Below, one piece after another: positions 1 through 7,849 of a stretch of DNA of 35,030 nt; the stretch's first letter is position 1, and each line of letters opens with the position of its first letter. Under the pieces are notes generated by a model. That model ran no database searches. It saw only the letters and a program-made list of their open reading frames with translations, and had not been told where the DNA came from. Position numbers and translations under genes: made by a program. Origin of the DNA: an uncultured Duodenibacillus sp. (GTDB lineage: Bacteria > Pseudomonadota > Gammaproteobacteria > Burkholderiales > Burkholderiaceae_F); assembly GCA_944390715.1 (NCBI GenBank), contig CALXQS010000021.1, forward strand, positions 1 to 35,030, in the 5' to 3' direction.

Positions 1-37
1 AAGCAGTTACTCGGGGTTTCCTGAGGGACTGCCTATA

Positions 38-1348
38 ATGCTTGAACCTTCAGGTCCAAATTTCGCGCCCCACCCCAACCATGGCTACAGGCTGGTTTCA
101 TATCAATGTAATGAACAAACGAAGTCGCTGAGCGTGCTTGTGCTTGAGCCGTTGCTTGACGGCGTGGTGTGTCCTCGATGCGGCGCCTATTGCAATCGCT
201 GGAAAGATAAAGATCGCAAGCTGTTGATCAACGACTGGGATATTGCCGCCGGCGGCTGCATCAAGGTAGTGGTGCCGTCCAGAAGGCTGCGCTGTCGATG
301 CGGCTGTACCAAAACCGAAGATCGTCCTCAATGGGTTCTTCCTGGTCACCTGGTCATCAAGCAGTTGGGGGCTTTTGTTCAAAAGCTTCTGAGGCACCGA
401 ATCAGCATTGAGGACGTTTCGCGCATCACCGGCCTCGACTGGGCCCTGATCAAGGATCTCGACAAAGCCGCGCTGCAGCTTGCTCATGGAGGGCAAAAGG
501 ACTTGAGCCGGATTCGACGTCTGGCTATTGATGAGATCAGTATTCACAAAGGGCACAAATATGCGACGGTCGTGATGGATCTTGATGAGCGAGCCATTAT
601 TCACGTTGTCGAAGGAAAACGGCAAGTTGATTTGCAACCGTTCTTTGATCGACTCCAAGAGCTCGGAATCGATAAGCAGATTGAGTCGGTTTCGGTGGAC
701 ATGAATGCCGCCTACCCAAAACTGATCAAAGAGAATCTGCCTCACGCGAAGATTGCCTACGACCGCTTCCATGTGATGCAGCAGCTCAACAAGCAGGTGT
801 TGGCTGCCGCGAAGGTGTTTTCCATCAAGAAAGCACTGATGACGTACCGAAACCTTCCAGCCAAGCAACGTAAGCTCCCCCAACACAAAAGGGCAAGGGC
901 TGTCGCAGTTCAGTGCGTTAAGAACGCCGAATGGCTGGTCATAACTGATCAGGATCTTCTTTCTCCAGACAGGCAGGAACGTTTACGGCTGCTGCGCGAA
1001 AACAACCAACTGTTTGCCGACCTCTACGCCGTCACCGCCAAACTTAAGACGGTCTGGAGAGCCTGCAGTGAGCAGAGCGCATTGAGCGTGCTCAACGAGT
1101 GCATTGAACTATGCGAGGCCATTGCCGACGAACATGGCTTTGACGATGTCCGCAAATTCGGCAGGATGCTGCGTCGACGTGCTGAAGGCATCACGGCGGC
1201 TTGCGTGGTGAAGTTCGGAACCAATATCCTTGAAGGCGCAAACAACACCACCAAGGTGATCAAGCGAGTCGCCTATGGCTTCAGAGACTTCGAGTATTTC
1301 GCCCTGAAATTGTTGGGAGCTTTCCTCGGCATTCACTACAAGCAGTAG
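38..1348 (+). CDS. ISL3-family transposase
   Basis: This 436-residue protein catalyses cut-and-paste movement of the ISL3 element. The N-terminal third has a zinc-binding region (CPRCG near residue 46, then CRCGC near residue 87), followed by a helix-turn-helix-like segment (ISIEDVSRITGLDW). The DDE catalytic core shows the first acidic residue in LAIDEISIHKGHKYATVV and the second in VSVDMNAAYP. The family's C-terminal block NILEGANNTTKVIKRVAYGF carries the final Glu. Length and motif order match full-length family members and there is no frameshift, so the protein is probably active. The ATG at 38 is the natural start because only about 37 bases of the element precede it in the window. Confidence 0.93.
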   Translation: MLEPSGPNFAPHPNHGYRLVSYQCNEQTKSLSVLVLEPLLDGVVCPRCGAYCNRWKDKDRKLLINDWDIAAGGCIKVVVPSRRLRCRCGCTKTEDRPQWVLPGHLVIKQLGAFVQKLLRHRISIEDVSRITGLDWALIKDLDKAALQLAHGGQKDLSRIRRLAIDEISIHKGHKYATVVMDLDERAIIHVVEGKRQVDLQPFFDRLQELGIDKQIESVSVDMNAAYPKLIKENLPHAKIAYDRFHVMQQLNKQVLAAAKVFSIKKALMTYRNLPAKQRKLPQHKRARAVAVQCVKNAEWLVITDQDLLSPDRQERLRLLRENNQLFADLYAVTAKLKTVWRACSEQSALSVLNECIELCEAIADEHGFDDVRKFGRMLRRRAEGITAACVVKFGTNILEGANNTTKVIKRVAYGFRDFEYFALKLLGAFLGIHYKQ

Positions 1349-1382
1349 CTCGCAAGGCGAGGTTTGGAACTTGTTTGGAATG

Positions 1383-1426
1383 GAGTTAGGGAAACCCTAG
1401 CTTTTCCCCATTATTCCTGAAGAGCC
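1383..1426 (-). repeat. ISL3 right inverted repeat
   Basis: Read on the minus strand this begins GGCTCTTCAGGAATAATGGG and continues to CTAGGGTTTCCCTAAC. The inner part matches the truncated left end at about 9-24. The GGCTCTTC tip is of the kind found on ISL3-family elements. It is followed by a ten-base C run. Confidence 0.6.
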
Positions 1427-1442
1427 CCCCCCCCTTGGATAG

Positions 1443-1468
1443 TAAAAACCCTTGGAAATCAAGGGTTT
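1443..1468 (-). terminator. Hairpin and T-run, probable original tRNA-Ser terminator
   Basis: The arms AAACCCTTG (1446-1454) and CAAGGGTTT (1460-1468) form a nine-pair stem with a five-base loop. On the minus strand the stem runs into five T. It lies just outside the duplicated tRNA 3' end at 1479-1502, in the same orientation as tRNA-Ser. This is where the original terminator of the tRNA would be left after an element inserted between the two. That displacement is inferred from position. Confidence 0.55.
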
Positions 1469-1478
1469 AGAGCAAGGA

Positions 1479-1502
1479 TGGCGGAGAAGGGGGGATTCGG
1501 AC
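1479..1502 (-). repeat. attR-like copy of tRNA-Ser 3' end
   Basis: These 24 bases match the 3' end of tRNA-Ser at 9580-9603, including the encoded CCA and T arm, at 22 of 24 positions (differences at 1491 and 1500). No other part of a tRNA is present. With the integrase next to the intact tRNA, this is best read as the distal attachment site of an integrated element of about 8.1 kb. Confidence 0.75.
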
Positions 1503-1863
1503 TTTTTCCCTGACGCCAATAAAATCAAAGACTTAGCGTTCCGTATTTTAGTAAAAATTGCATAGGGTCACCAAAAAGGTCACCAAAAAATTCTCGAAGA
1601 ATTGGCTATTACATGTTATGGATTGATCGATAGATTTTATTGCAAATGGGCAGCAGTCAATCCTGCCAGCTATCGATGGAGCCGATCTTCTGTGAAGCTT
1701 ACGATCGTTGAGCATGCCATCCCAAGTAGCGCTCTGTGAATTGTGCAGCGGTAAGTATCTTTGTTGCGCCTATGTGCCCACGTTCGAGTAAGCCGGCGCG
1801 CTGGTCCCCAGTAATAAGATTATTTGCTGAACCAGCCTCACACCTACCGTCGTCCAGTCTCGC
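1503..1863. other. Non-coding element end with repeated GGTCACC motifs
   Basis: No convincing gene is present. Two tandem motifs of the form GGTCACCAAAAA occupy 1565-1590 and match a similar pair at 9377-9401 near the integrase, so they may be arm-type integrase binding sites. An eight-base inverted repeat, ATCGATAG at 1626-1633 and CTATCGAT at 1670-1677, brackets a 36-base spacer. The right part is the region downstream of the ATPase stop codon. Confidence 0.5.
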
Positions 1864-3117
1864 TCAAGGCTTTAGGCAACCGATAGGCACAACCAAGATC
1901 CCGTCGTCTCGGCGATAAGCAAAATCGCCTGAGGCGGTCAAAATCATAAGAAAAGAAGGGGAGCGCATGGCATCCGTATCGATTTTCTTAGAGAACGTCG
2001 TCAGGGTCTTGACGCCGTCATCGATGCCTTTCTCGCTTCCGAGCTTGATTTCAATCAGCCCGTAGCGACCGTCGCGGCGATGCAGGACGGCATCGCACTC
2101 GAGCCCGTTCTTGTCTCGGAAATGGCTGACGGATCCGTCCAGTGCTTCCGCGTAGACGCGAAGGTCGCGCATGCACAGCGTCTCGAATATGAAGCCGAAA
2201 GTTTCTGGATTCAGAAGCAGGTCGCGCGGACCGACACCGAGCGCCGCTGTAGCAATAGACGGATCGATGAAGTACCGCGTATCGGAGGTTCGGATAGCCG
2301 TTTTGGAGCGCAGATTCGGGCTCCATGCAGGCATGTCCTCAATGACGAAAATCTGGCGCAGTGCCGAGAGATAAGTTCCGATCGTTTTCTCAGAGGCCTG
2401 CTGCCCAACATCCTTTGCAATTTCGCTCAGCGAAATTTGTGAGCCTTGGACGCGTGCGTAGGAACGCAGAAGCTTGCGAGTCGTCTCCTGATTCCGACGC
2501 GTTCCGTCTACACGTGAAATATCCTCTCGGACAATCGCATCAAAATAGTCGAATGCATGGGCCAAGGCCAGTTCGCCCGTCTGTCTGAGCGCGGTTGGCC
2601 AGCCACCGCGACAAGCGGCAAAAGCGACATTCTCAAGCGAAAGAGAACTGGTGCACGCGATATTAAGATCGCCGTCAAAGAGAGCGCCGAGGCTCACCGA
2701 GCCGTTTGATTCTTTAGACTCGAAAAGTGTCATCGGCCGCATTTTCAACCAGCCGAATCGTCCGGTGCCGGTGTGCATGATGCCGCTTTTATCTGCGGGA
2801 ACTGCCGATCCTGTAAGGATAAATTGTCCTGGGATGCCCTCTCGGCGATCGACCTCGCGGCGTATGGCATCCCAAAGCTGCGGAGCAAGCTGCCACTCGT
2901 CGATCAGACGCGGGACGTCTCCTTCGAGAAGCAGCTTCGGGTTCAGCGCAGCGATCTGTAGAGTTCGACCGGGTTCCATGAAGAGAACGCTCTTGGCCTG
3001 CATCGTTGCGGTAGTCGATTTGCCGCAAAGCTTCGGGCCCTCTATCAGCACGGCGCCAATGGTTTGCAGCTTTCTTCGGAGCAGAGAATCGACAACGCGA
3101 GGTTGATAGTTAACCAT
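1864..3117 (-). CDS. AAA-family ATPase with DUF4143 domain
   Basis: This 417-residue protein belongs to the large AAA_14/DUF4143 group. It is a P-loop ATPase whose biological role is unknown and which is often found as a solitary gene on mobile or accessory DNA. Walker A is GPKLCGKST at residues 27-35 and Walker B is LIDEW at 71-75. A sensor-like strand, ILTGSA, follows. The C-terminal half has the DUF4143 winged-helix region and a nuclease-fold-like segment (GLECDAVL then GLIEIKLGS), which has the D-x(n)-ExK layout of PD-(D/E)XK proteins but is not proven active. The ATG at 3117 has GGGAAAG upstream. The promoter region holds a 23-bp-periodic repeat array (3170-3276). The gene is intact inside an otherwise decayed element, which suggests recent arrival or selection. 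Confidence 0.88.
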   Translation of the reverse strand: MVNYQPRVVDSLLRRKLQTIGAVLIEGPKLCGKSTTATMQAKSVLFMEPGRTLQIAALNPKLLLEGDVPRLIDEWQLAPQLWDAIRREVDRREGIPGQFILTGSAVPADKSGIMHTGTGRFGWLKMRPMTLFESKESNGSVSLGALFDGDLNIACTSSLSLENVAFAACRGGWPTALRQTGELALAHAFDYFDAIVREDISRVDGTRRNQETTRKLLRSYARVQGSQISLSEIAKDVGQQASEKTIGTYLSALRQIFVIEDMPAWSPNLRSKTAIRTSDTRYFIDPSIATAALGVGPRDLLLNPETFGFIFETLCMRDLRVYAEALDGSVSHFRDKNGLECDAVLHRRDGRYGLIEIKLGSEKGIDDGVKTLTTFSKKIDTDAMRSPSFLMILTASGDFAYRRDDGILVVPIGCLKP

Positions 3118-3169
3118 ATGACTTTCCCAGAAATCTTAAGTGGCATCCACGTTGATGCGACAACGTGTT

Positions 3170-3276
3170 TCCTCATTCGGCCAAAAATTATATCCTTATT
3201 TGGCCAAGTTCAGCTTCTTGATTTGGACAAAAATTGCTTCCAATTTTGGCCTGTAAACGTTTCTGGATTTGGCGAG
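3170..3276 (-). promoter_or_regulatory. Five direct repeats at exact 23-bp period upstream of the ATPase gene
   Basis: Read on the minus strand, 15-base units start at 3276, 3253, 3230, 3207 and 3184, each 23 bases apart. The best unit is TTGGCCAAATAAGGA (3207-3193). The next is TTGGCCGAATGAGGA (3184-3170). The upstream units are progressively more degenerate: TTGTCCAAATCAAGA, CAGGCCAAAATTGGA and CTCGCCAAATCCAGA. The eight-base spacer between the two best units contains TATAAT (3192-3187), a good -10 box, so bound protein would cover the promoter. About two helical turns per unit would place each unit on nearly the same DNA face. The binding protein is unknown. Confidence 0.65.
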
Positions 3277-3309
3277 TGTTCCTCTGTGTGTGAAGGCACG
3301 TGCGCAGCT

Positions 3310-3540
3310 TCATGAGTGCTTCCAATAAAAGAATGGACTCCGATGGCCTACCGAAAAAGTGCGGATGCAGTACTCCACGGCGCTCGTGTCGTGGGACAGA
3401 AGCGCGTCAGCTGGAAGACGGCAAATGTCTTCGTAGTGGTTCTCATCGATTGCCGAGTGCATGTGCCGCAGAAAATACTTGTTGGCCTTGATTTGCCCAA
3501 AGCCATTCTATTTGCCGCAGTGTGGACAAAGGTTTTTGCC
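3310..3540 (-). pseudogene. Degenerate zinc-ribbon-like coding remnant
   Basis: A minus-strand frame reads KNLCPHCGK, then a stop codon, then a coding-like stretch containing FGQIKANKYFLRHMHSAID and SAVEYCIRTF before a terminal stop at 3310-3312. The CPHCG pair suggests a zinc ribbon. The remnant lies downstream of the relaxase fragment on the same strand, so it may be a decayed mobilisation gene. I do not recognise the family. Plus-strand frames across the same bases look like antisense shadows. Confidence 0.3.
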
Positions 3541-3568
3541 TTGACAATATTGGGGAGGGAATAGGCTT

Positions 3569-4156
3569 TCAGCGGTTCTTTGTGGTAGTTCGCTTAACCT
3601 CTGCTCGCTTCTGAAGTCTGGCTTTGTCAGTCAATGAATTGACGGCTTCTTGTACAGCAGATTTGACGGGCGGAAGTTTCTGCAGGTGCTCCTTCGTAGC
3701 GCGGACGAGCATCTTGTCCTGACTCGAACCGGCGTTCAGCTCGTTGATTACGTCGTTCAGGAGATCGGTCAACTCCTGACGTTTTGCTTTCGCTTTGACG
3801 ATACCCGGCGGATCGGGGATAGGCTTCCCACTCCGAACGGAGCATTCGACGTCCATCAGCCGGTTTTGCATGGTCTTGAGCAGTAGGGTCTTCTTTTTTC
3901 GTGCAATGGCGTGCTTGCGGGTGCGTTCCTTGTCGGTTTGCACCTTTCGCGCGTTGTGAAACTCAGGTTGTCCAAGTGAACGGCGTGTCACGCCGCGCTG
4001 CCAACGCTGCGTAGCGTTGGCCTCGATGCCTTGTTCGCGCAAACATACGGCGAAATGTTCGCGCATTTCCTCGCGGCGAGTGTTGTCAACGTGAAAACGC
4101 CGTCCGTCATAACCGATGGTTCGAAGCAAGATGTGGCAGTTGTTGGCGGACGTCAA
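3569..4156 (-). pseudogene. Truncated relaxase (TraI/MobA-like), N-terminus lost
   Basis: The frame opens with NNCHILLRTIGYDGRRFHV, followed by REQGIEANATQRWQRG. In TraI/VirD2-type relaxases a segment of this shape follows the NxHxH metal-binding histidines, where the substrate histidines lead into a strand with GYDGRR and the REWGIEA block. The catalytic Tyr, the first histidines and about 150 N-terminal residues are absent, and the frame reaches back only to a TTG at 4156. The remaining 195 residues include a Lys-rich helical C-terminal part. The break coincides with the junction to the cytochrome fragment at about 4150-4180. This is a remnant of a mobilisable element, identified from motif resemblance only. 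Confidence 0.6.
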
Positions 4157-4164
4157 AATTGACC

Positions 4165-4382
4165 CGCTTTGGACAGTAGTGACCCAGTGTGAATCTTGTC
4201 ATGGGTCACAGGAGCAAATTTCTCAACGGACCATGCCGACTGTCAAGGAGCAGAATCCGCATGCCAGTCACCAGGGCAAGTTGTCATGTTCAAAATGCCA
4301 TGCTGGGCATGCGCAGACCAAGAGTTATTGTCTTGACTGCCATGTCAACTTCAATCAGAAAATGCCCGAACAGTCGCAGTAA
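4165..4382 (+). pseudogene. 3' fragment of a multiheme c-type cytochrome
   Basis: About 70 codons remain with three CxxCH heme attachment sites (CESCH, CSKCH, CLDCH) and the block NPHASHQGKLSCSKCHAGH. This matches the C-terminal part of the tetraheme domain of flavocytochrome c or cytochrome c3-type proteins, which carry electrons in the periplasm to reductases. The signal peptide and the first heme site are missing. Upstream of the first CESCH the frame runs into the relaxase remnant through the sequence around 4150-4180, so the start is lost. It converges with the FadL gene across a shared hairpin at 4472-4515. Confidence 0.7.
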
Positions 4383-4471
4383 GTTTGAACGCTAGGAACA
4401 TTGAAGTTCAGGTCGATGAGTTCAAACCATTCGATCATTGGAAGCTTTAGTGAACAACCTGTCCCGGAGCC

Positions 4472-4515
4472 AAAGTGAAGTGGTTGTGGTCAATAGACTG
4501 CAACCGCTTCACTTT
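4472..4515 (-). terminator. Bidirectional hairpin between cytochrome fragment and FadL gene
   Basis: AAAGTGAAGTGGTTG (4472-4486) pairs with CAACCGCTTCACTTT (4501-4515): 15 pairs including one G-T. It lies directly after the FadL stop codon on the minus strand and after the cytochrome fragment on the plus strand. The short A/T tracts at the stem ends support use in either direction. Confidence 0.7.
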
Positions 4516-4536
4516 TAGTTCAATTCCGTCTGAATG

Positions 4537-5811
4537 TCAGAACGTATAGCCGATGGAGACGGAATAAATATTGGCCGACAGATCATGGCTCTTGCCGTTT
4601 TCCAAGTCGGAGCCCTCAAAACTTGAATAGTCCTGCCCGCGCATCCATAGATGGGCATAGCCAATGTCAAGATTCCAGTTTTCCCATCGCAGGCCGGTGC
4701 CCAAACTGACGCCCGTACGGCCGTGTCCCGGGACCATGAAGTCTGCGTGGGCTTCGTTTGTGACCGGTGTTTCGTGCCAAACGCCTGCGCGCAGGGCAAG
4801 CCAGTCCATGGGTTCGTATTCCACACTGGCATTGAAGTTCCATCCGTTGCGCCATTTTTTGGCGGAGTTGGACTCAAAATTGGAATCAAATCTGATGTTC
4901 AGGGAATCAAAAGTTGACCAACGGGTAAAGACGGTTCCTATTTCGAAGCTGAGATTGTCCAACGGATAGTAGGTCAGGCCCACGGCAAGGGAGTCAGGCA
5001 GACGCACCCTGCCATGTACGCCGGTATCGGCAGCATGCGGTACTTGATTCATTTCAGCCAACAGATTTTCTTCTTCGCGGGAAAAATCGGCTGAGCCATC
5101 AATACGGAGCGTCACAGGGCTCTTGTAGGCAAGACCCAGAGAGAGCTTGTCCGTCATGCGGATGTGAATGCCCAAGTGCACCCCAACTCCCCAGTGCGAG
5201 CCGTCAAGCGTCATCTTGATGTCCTCAGCCTTTGCTGGGAAGAACCCTGAGAGTTGGAAGCATTGAATCTGCTTTCCCATGGTCAAGCTGGCGTGCATGA
5301 TTTCTACGCCGGCGGAAAGAGACAGGGCATCGTTGACCTTCACAGCCAGCGTGGGCACGAAGGAAAACGTCTGGAATTTGATGTCGGTCAGGTCGTAACG
5401 TCCCGGCCAATTGTCAGGAAACTCATTGTCAAGGCCGAAGCGCGAGAACAGCCCCAGGCCCAGCCACAAATGCTCGTTGAGTTGATGGGTTAGGTAGGCG
5501 TAAGGTGCGGACAGAACATGGGACCCTGTGGTCGTAGACGAGAGGCTGCCGTCTTTTTCGTATAAATCGAACGTGCTCTTGGGAACAACGGCGGCATAAC
5601 CGACCATGACGTGCGTACCGGGTAAACGGGTAATGCCGGCAGCGTTGTAGGCGATGGCCGAGGGATCGTCCGCACGTCCCACCATGCCTCCTGCCAGAGA
5701 CAGGCCTCTCGTGCTCCATTGCGTCAGGGAAAAACCTTCGGCCTTTGCCGCAGTCATCTGACATGCGCACAAAAGACAGACTGCAGGTATGACATATCGT
5801 TTTTTTTTCAT
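4537..5811 (-). CDS. FadL/OmpP1/TodX-family outer-membrane transporter
   Basis: This 424-residue outer-membrane beta-barrel passes hydrophobic compounds such as long-chain fatty acids. The N-terminus MKKKRYVIPAVCLLCACQ is a signal peptide ending at AKA, followed by the family's hatch-region pattern: TRGLSLAGGMVGRADDPSAI, then YNAAGITRLPG, equivalent to the usual N-P-A-G motif with Ala for Pro. Repeated amphipathic strands follow and the protein ends SIGYTF, with the terminal Phe recognised by the Bam machinery. An ATG at 5811 is preceded by GGAG at suitable spacing (5818-5821), so it is preferred over upstream codons in the same frame. It is intact within an otherwise decayed element. The substrate cannot be read from sequence. 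Confidence 0.88.
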   Translation of the reverse strand: MKKKRYVIPAVCLLCACQMTAAKAEGFSLTQWSTRGLSLAGGMVGRADDPSAIAYNAAGITRLPGTHVMVGYAAVVPKSTFDLYEKDGSLSSTTTGSHVLSAPYAYLTHQLNEHLWLGLGLFSRFGLDNEFPDNWPGRYDLTDIKFQTFSFVPTLAVKVNDALSLSAGVEIMHASLTMGKQIQCFQLSGFFPAKAEDIKMTLDGSHWGVGVHLGIHIRMTDKLSLGLAYKSPVTLRIDGSADFSREEENLLAEMNQVPHAADTGVHGRVRLPDSLAVGLTYYPLDNLSFEIGTVFTRWSTFDSLNIRFDSNFESNSAKKWRNGWNFNASVEYEPMDWLALRAGVWHETPVTNEAHADFMVPGHGRTGVSLGTGLRWENWNLDIGYAHLWMRGQDYSSFEGSDLENGKSHDLSANIYSVSIGYTF

Positions 5812-5872
5812 ATGCATCTCCGCAACGAAATTCAAATCGTATCTGACAGTCGAAAAGAAATCGCCCACGATA

Positions 5873-5878
5873 ATTATA
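5873..5878 (-). promoter_or_regulatory. Candidate -10 box for the FadL gene
   Basis: TATAAT on the minus strand, about 60 bases upstream of the FadL start codon. No good -35 hexamer lies 16-18 bases further upstream, so the assignment is tentative. Confidence 0.3.
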
Positions 5879-6053
5879 TGTTATTGGTTTGGTAGCTTCT
5901 TTTTGATGGATGATTTTCTCGGTTGTTGAGAAGAGTTTCTCCCGACAGAAACCGACTGAATGAATCTCCTGTCTTTGACAGCTAAAAGCGACTGATTTTC
6001 CCGAAATGCCTTGATTTTTCAAGGTTTTCCGAGAAAATTTTTCGTCCGAAATA

Positions 6054-6062
6054 TGGTATAAT
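6054..6062 (+). promoter_or_regulatory. Extended -10 promoter of the IS1634 transposase
   Basis: TGGTATAAT has the TGn extension followed by a perfect -10 hexamer, 27 bases before the transposase ATG. No strong -35 is seen, as is common for extended -10 promoters. Confidence 0.5.
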
Positions 6063-6088
6063 TATGCATACTCTTCGGATTGATCATT

Positions 6089-7825
6089 ATGAACATCGTC
6101 AAGCAGAAAATCCGCGGCAAAACTTACGTCTACATTCGTGAGTCGTTCTGGGACCCGGTTCGAAAAAAGTACTCAAGCCGAAACGTCAAGAGCTATGGCA
6201 ACTTGGAGGATCTGCTCAAGCAGAATCCGCATTTTCTTGAAGACCTTGAAAAAGAAATGGCTGCCTTGCGATCCGATCGTTTGGCCAGCAAAGAACGCAA
6301 GGTCGCCGAGCTCGCCAAGTGCGTCAAGATGGACGTCCTGCGAGGCTCGAACGCGCAAGCCGACAACCGTTGCACGATGCTCGGCGCTTATGTGATCAAA
6401 CGGCTGTGGGACAAGCTTGCACTGTCCCGCAAGCTTCGAGATCTTCAGAAAACGACGAATTTGTCTGTCGACATTCCGAAGGCGGCTTTCTTTATGACGG
6501 CCGCGCGATGCCTGATGCCGGATTCAAAGCTGGCCCAGTGGAAAAAACGCTGTCAGATTCTCAGCGGCGCCCAGGAACTCAAGCTCCAGGACCTCTACCG
6601 TTCGTTGGACTTTCTGCAGGACCACAAAGAGGCGCTGCTTGCATATCTGAATCGAAAGGTGTCCCAGGCCTACCAGCGCGAAATCACGGTCGCGCTTTAC
6701 GACGTCACAACCTATTTCTTTGAAAGCCAGGATGCGGACACGCTTCGCAATTTCGGGTTTTCTAAAGACAACAAGGTCAACCAGGTACAAGTGGTCATGG
6801 GGCTGCTGATCGACCAAAACGGAGTCCCCATTGACTATGAGTTGTTCCTGGGAAATCAAAACGAATTCGGGACCATGCTTCCCATTCTCAAAAAGCTCAA
6901 AAGCCGCTATCGCGTGAAGAAATTGATAGTCGTTGCCGACCGAGGTCTCAACAGTGCATCCAACCTCTATGAACTCAAAGAAGAGCAGATGGACTACGTC
7001 ATTGCGTACCGACTCCGCAACGCTGGCTGCCGCATCAAGAAGCTGATCGAGGATGATGCAGGATGGATTCACCGACGCTCAGACAGCCTGAGCGATATCG
7101 CAAAGTTCAAGCTCACCGATGAAGCGCGCAAGGTCGTCATCGAAGAGAACGGAGAAAAGCGCACGGTTGAGATTCGCAGCCACCTGCTGATCAACTACTC
7201 AGCCAAGCGGGCCCGCAAAGATCGACACGACCGTGAACGCCTGATTGCCAAAGCTCAACGGCTTGCCGATCATCCAGCGTTGCTGTGCAGCGAACTCAAG
7301 CGCGGCGGAAGATCTTTTCTCAACATTCGTGCCGACGGTGTATCGGCCGAAGTGGATCAAGCCAAAATTGAGAGTGCTGAATTTTGGGACGGGTACTACG
7401 GCATCGTGTACTCGGACTCGACAATGACTCCTGAGCAAGTGCTGAGCACTCACCACAGCCTCTGGAAAATTGAAGAGTCGTTTCGAATTGCCAAGTCGCT
7501 GTTGAATGCACGGCCATGCTTTCACTGGAAGGAAAAGCGCATTCGCGGGCATTTCTTGATCTGCTACCTAGCGCTGACGCTGCACCGGCTGCTGGAACTG
7601 GAATTGGCAAAGTGTGGACAGGAGCTGACCTCCGAACGGATCTTCGAAGCGCTTCAGGGCGCGATGGTGACGAAGATTCAACTGAGCCCTGACGAAGTGG
7701 TGTACGCAAAATCGCAAACGGAAGGCGACTTTGCAACGATCTGCAGAGCCGTGGGACTTGGTGAGATTCCCAGAATTTCAAAAGAGACGGAATTGAAAGC
7801 TGCGCTGAAGGTTAAGACGTTATAA
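6089..7825 (+). CDS. IS1634-family (IS4 superfamily) transposase
   Basis: This 578-residue DDE transposase moves its own element. The N-terminus KQKIRGKTYVYIRESFWD is typical of the family. The catalytic core shows ALYDVTTYFFES (first Asp), VVADRGLNSASN (second Asp) and the C-terminal YYGIVYSD, then LWKIEESFRIAKSLLNARP, with the Glu in the Y-(2)-R-(3)-E-(6)-K-like signature, then the RIRGHFLICYLALTLHRLLE block. It starts at the ATG at 6089 rather than the TTG three codons earlier. There is no frameshift, so it is likely active. Confidence 0.93.
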   Translation: MNIVKQKIRGKTYVYIRESFWDPVRKKYSSRNVKSYGNLEDLLKQNPHFLEDLEKEMAALRSDRLASKERKVAELAKCVKMDVLRGSNAQADNRCTMLGAYVIKRLWDKLALSRKLRDLQKTTNLSVDIPKAAFFMTAARCLMPDSKLAQWKKRCQILSGAQELKLQDLYRSLDFLQDHKEALLAYLNRKVSQAYQREITVALYDVTTYFFESQDADTLRNFGFSKDNKVNQVQVVMGLLIDQNGVPIDYELFLGNQNEFGTMLPILKKLKSRYRVKKLIVVADRGLNSASNLYELKEEQMDYVIAYRLRNAGCRIKKLIEDDAGWIHRRSDSLSDIAKFKLTDEARKVVIEENGEKRTVEIRSHLLINYSAKRARKDRHDRERLIAKAQRLADHPALLCSELKRGGRSFLNIRADGVSAEVDQAKIESAEFWDGYYGIVYSDSTMTPEQVLSTHHSLWKIEESFRIAKSLLNARPCFHWKEKRIRGHFLICYLALTLHRLLELELAKCGQELTSERIFEALQGAMVTKIQLSPDEVVYAKSQTEGDFATICRAVGLGEIPRISKETELKAALKVKTL

Positions 7826-7849
7826 CACGCTTCGAACGAGCTCCCTGTG

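Larger units (their letters stand above)
1..1426 (+). mobile_element. ISL3-family insertion sequence, left end cut by window edge
   Basis: This element consists of one transposase gene and a right terminal repeat that ends near 1426. The reverse complement of the right end contains CTAGGGTTTCCCTAAC. The first 25 bases of the window contain the related CTCGGGGTTTCCTGAG, so the left inverted repeat is only partly inside the window and the true left tip lies a few tens of bases upstream. The right tip abuts a run of ten C (1425-1434), so the exact boundary and any target duplication cannot be fixed. The element lies just beyond the tRNA-derived site at 1479 and is therefore outside the integrative element. 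Confidence 0.8.

Noticed and set aside
98..886. Long minus-strand ORF (262 codons)
   Set aside because: It lies antisense within the ISL3 transposase and shows no domain pattern. It is a shadow of a high-information frame.
1736..1918. Small plus-strand ORF near the element end
   Set aside because: It has no ribosome site or recognisable sequence and overlaps the ATPase 3' end.
3170..3276. Possible CRISPR array
   Set aside because: The 15-base repeats are too short and degenerate, spacers are eight bases and no cas genes are nearby. The array overlaps a promoter, which fits an operator better.
3316..3564. Plus-strand ORF of 82 codons between ATPase and relaxase remnants
   Set aside because: The opposite strand shows more gene-like sequence (CPHCGK) and this frame has no family resemblance.
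4116..4164. Start codon at 4116 for the cytochrome fragment
   Set aside because: The codons before about 4165 come from relaxase antisense and junction sequence, so this is not a genuine cytochrome start.
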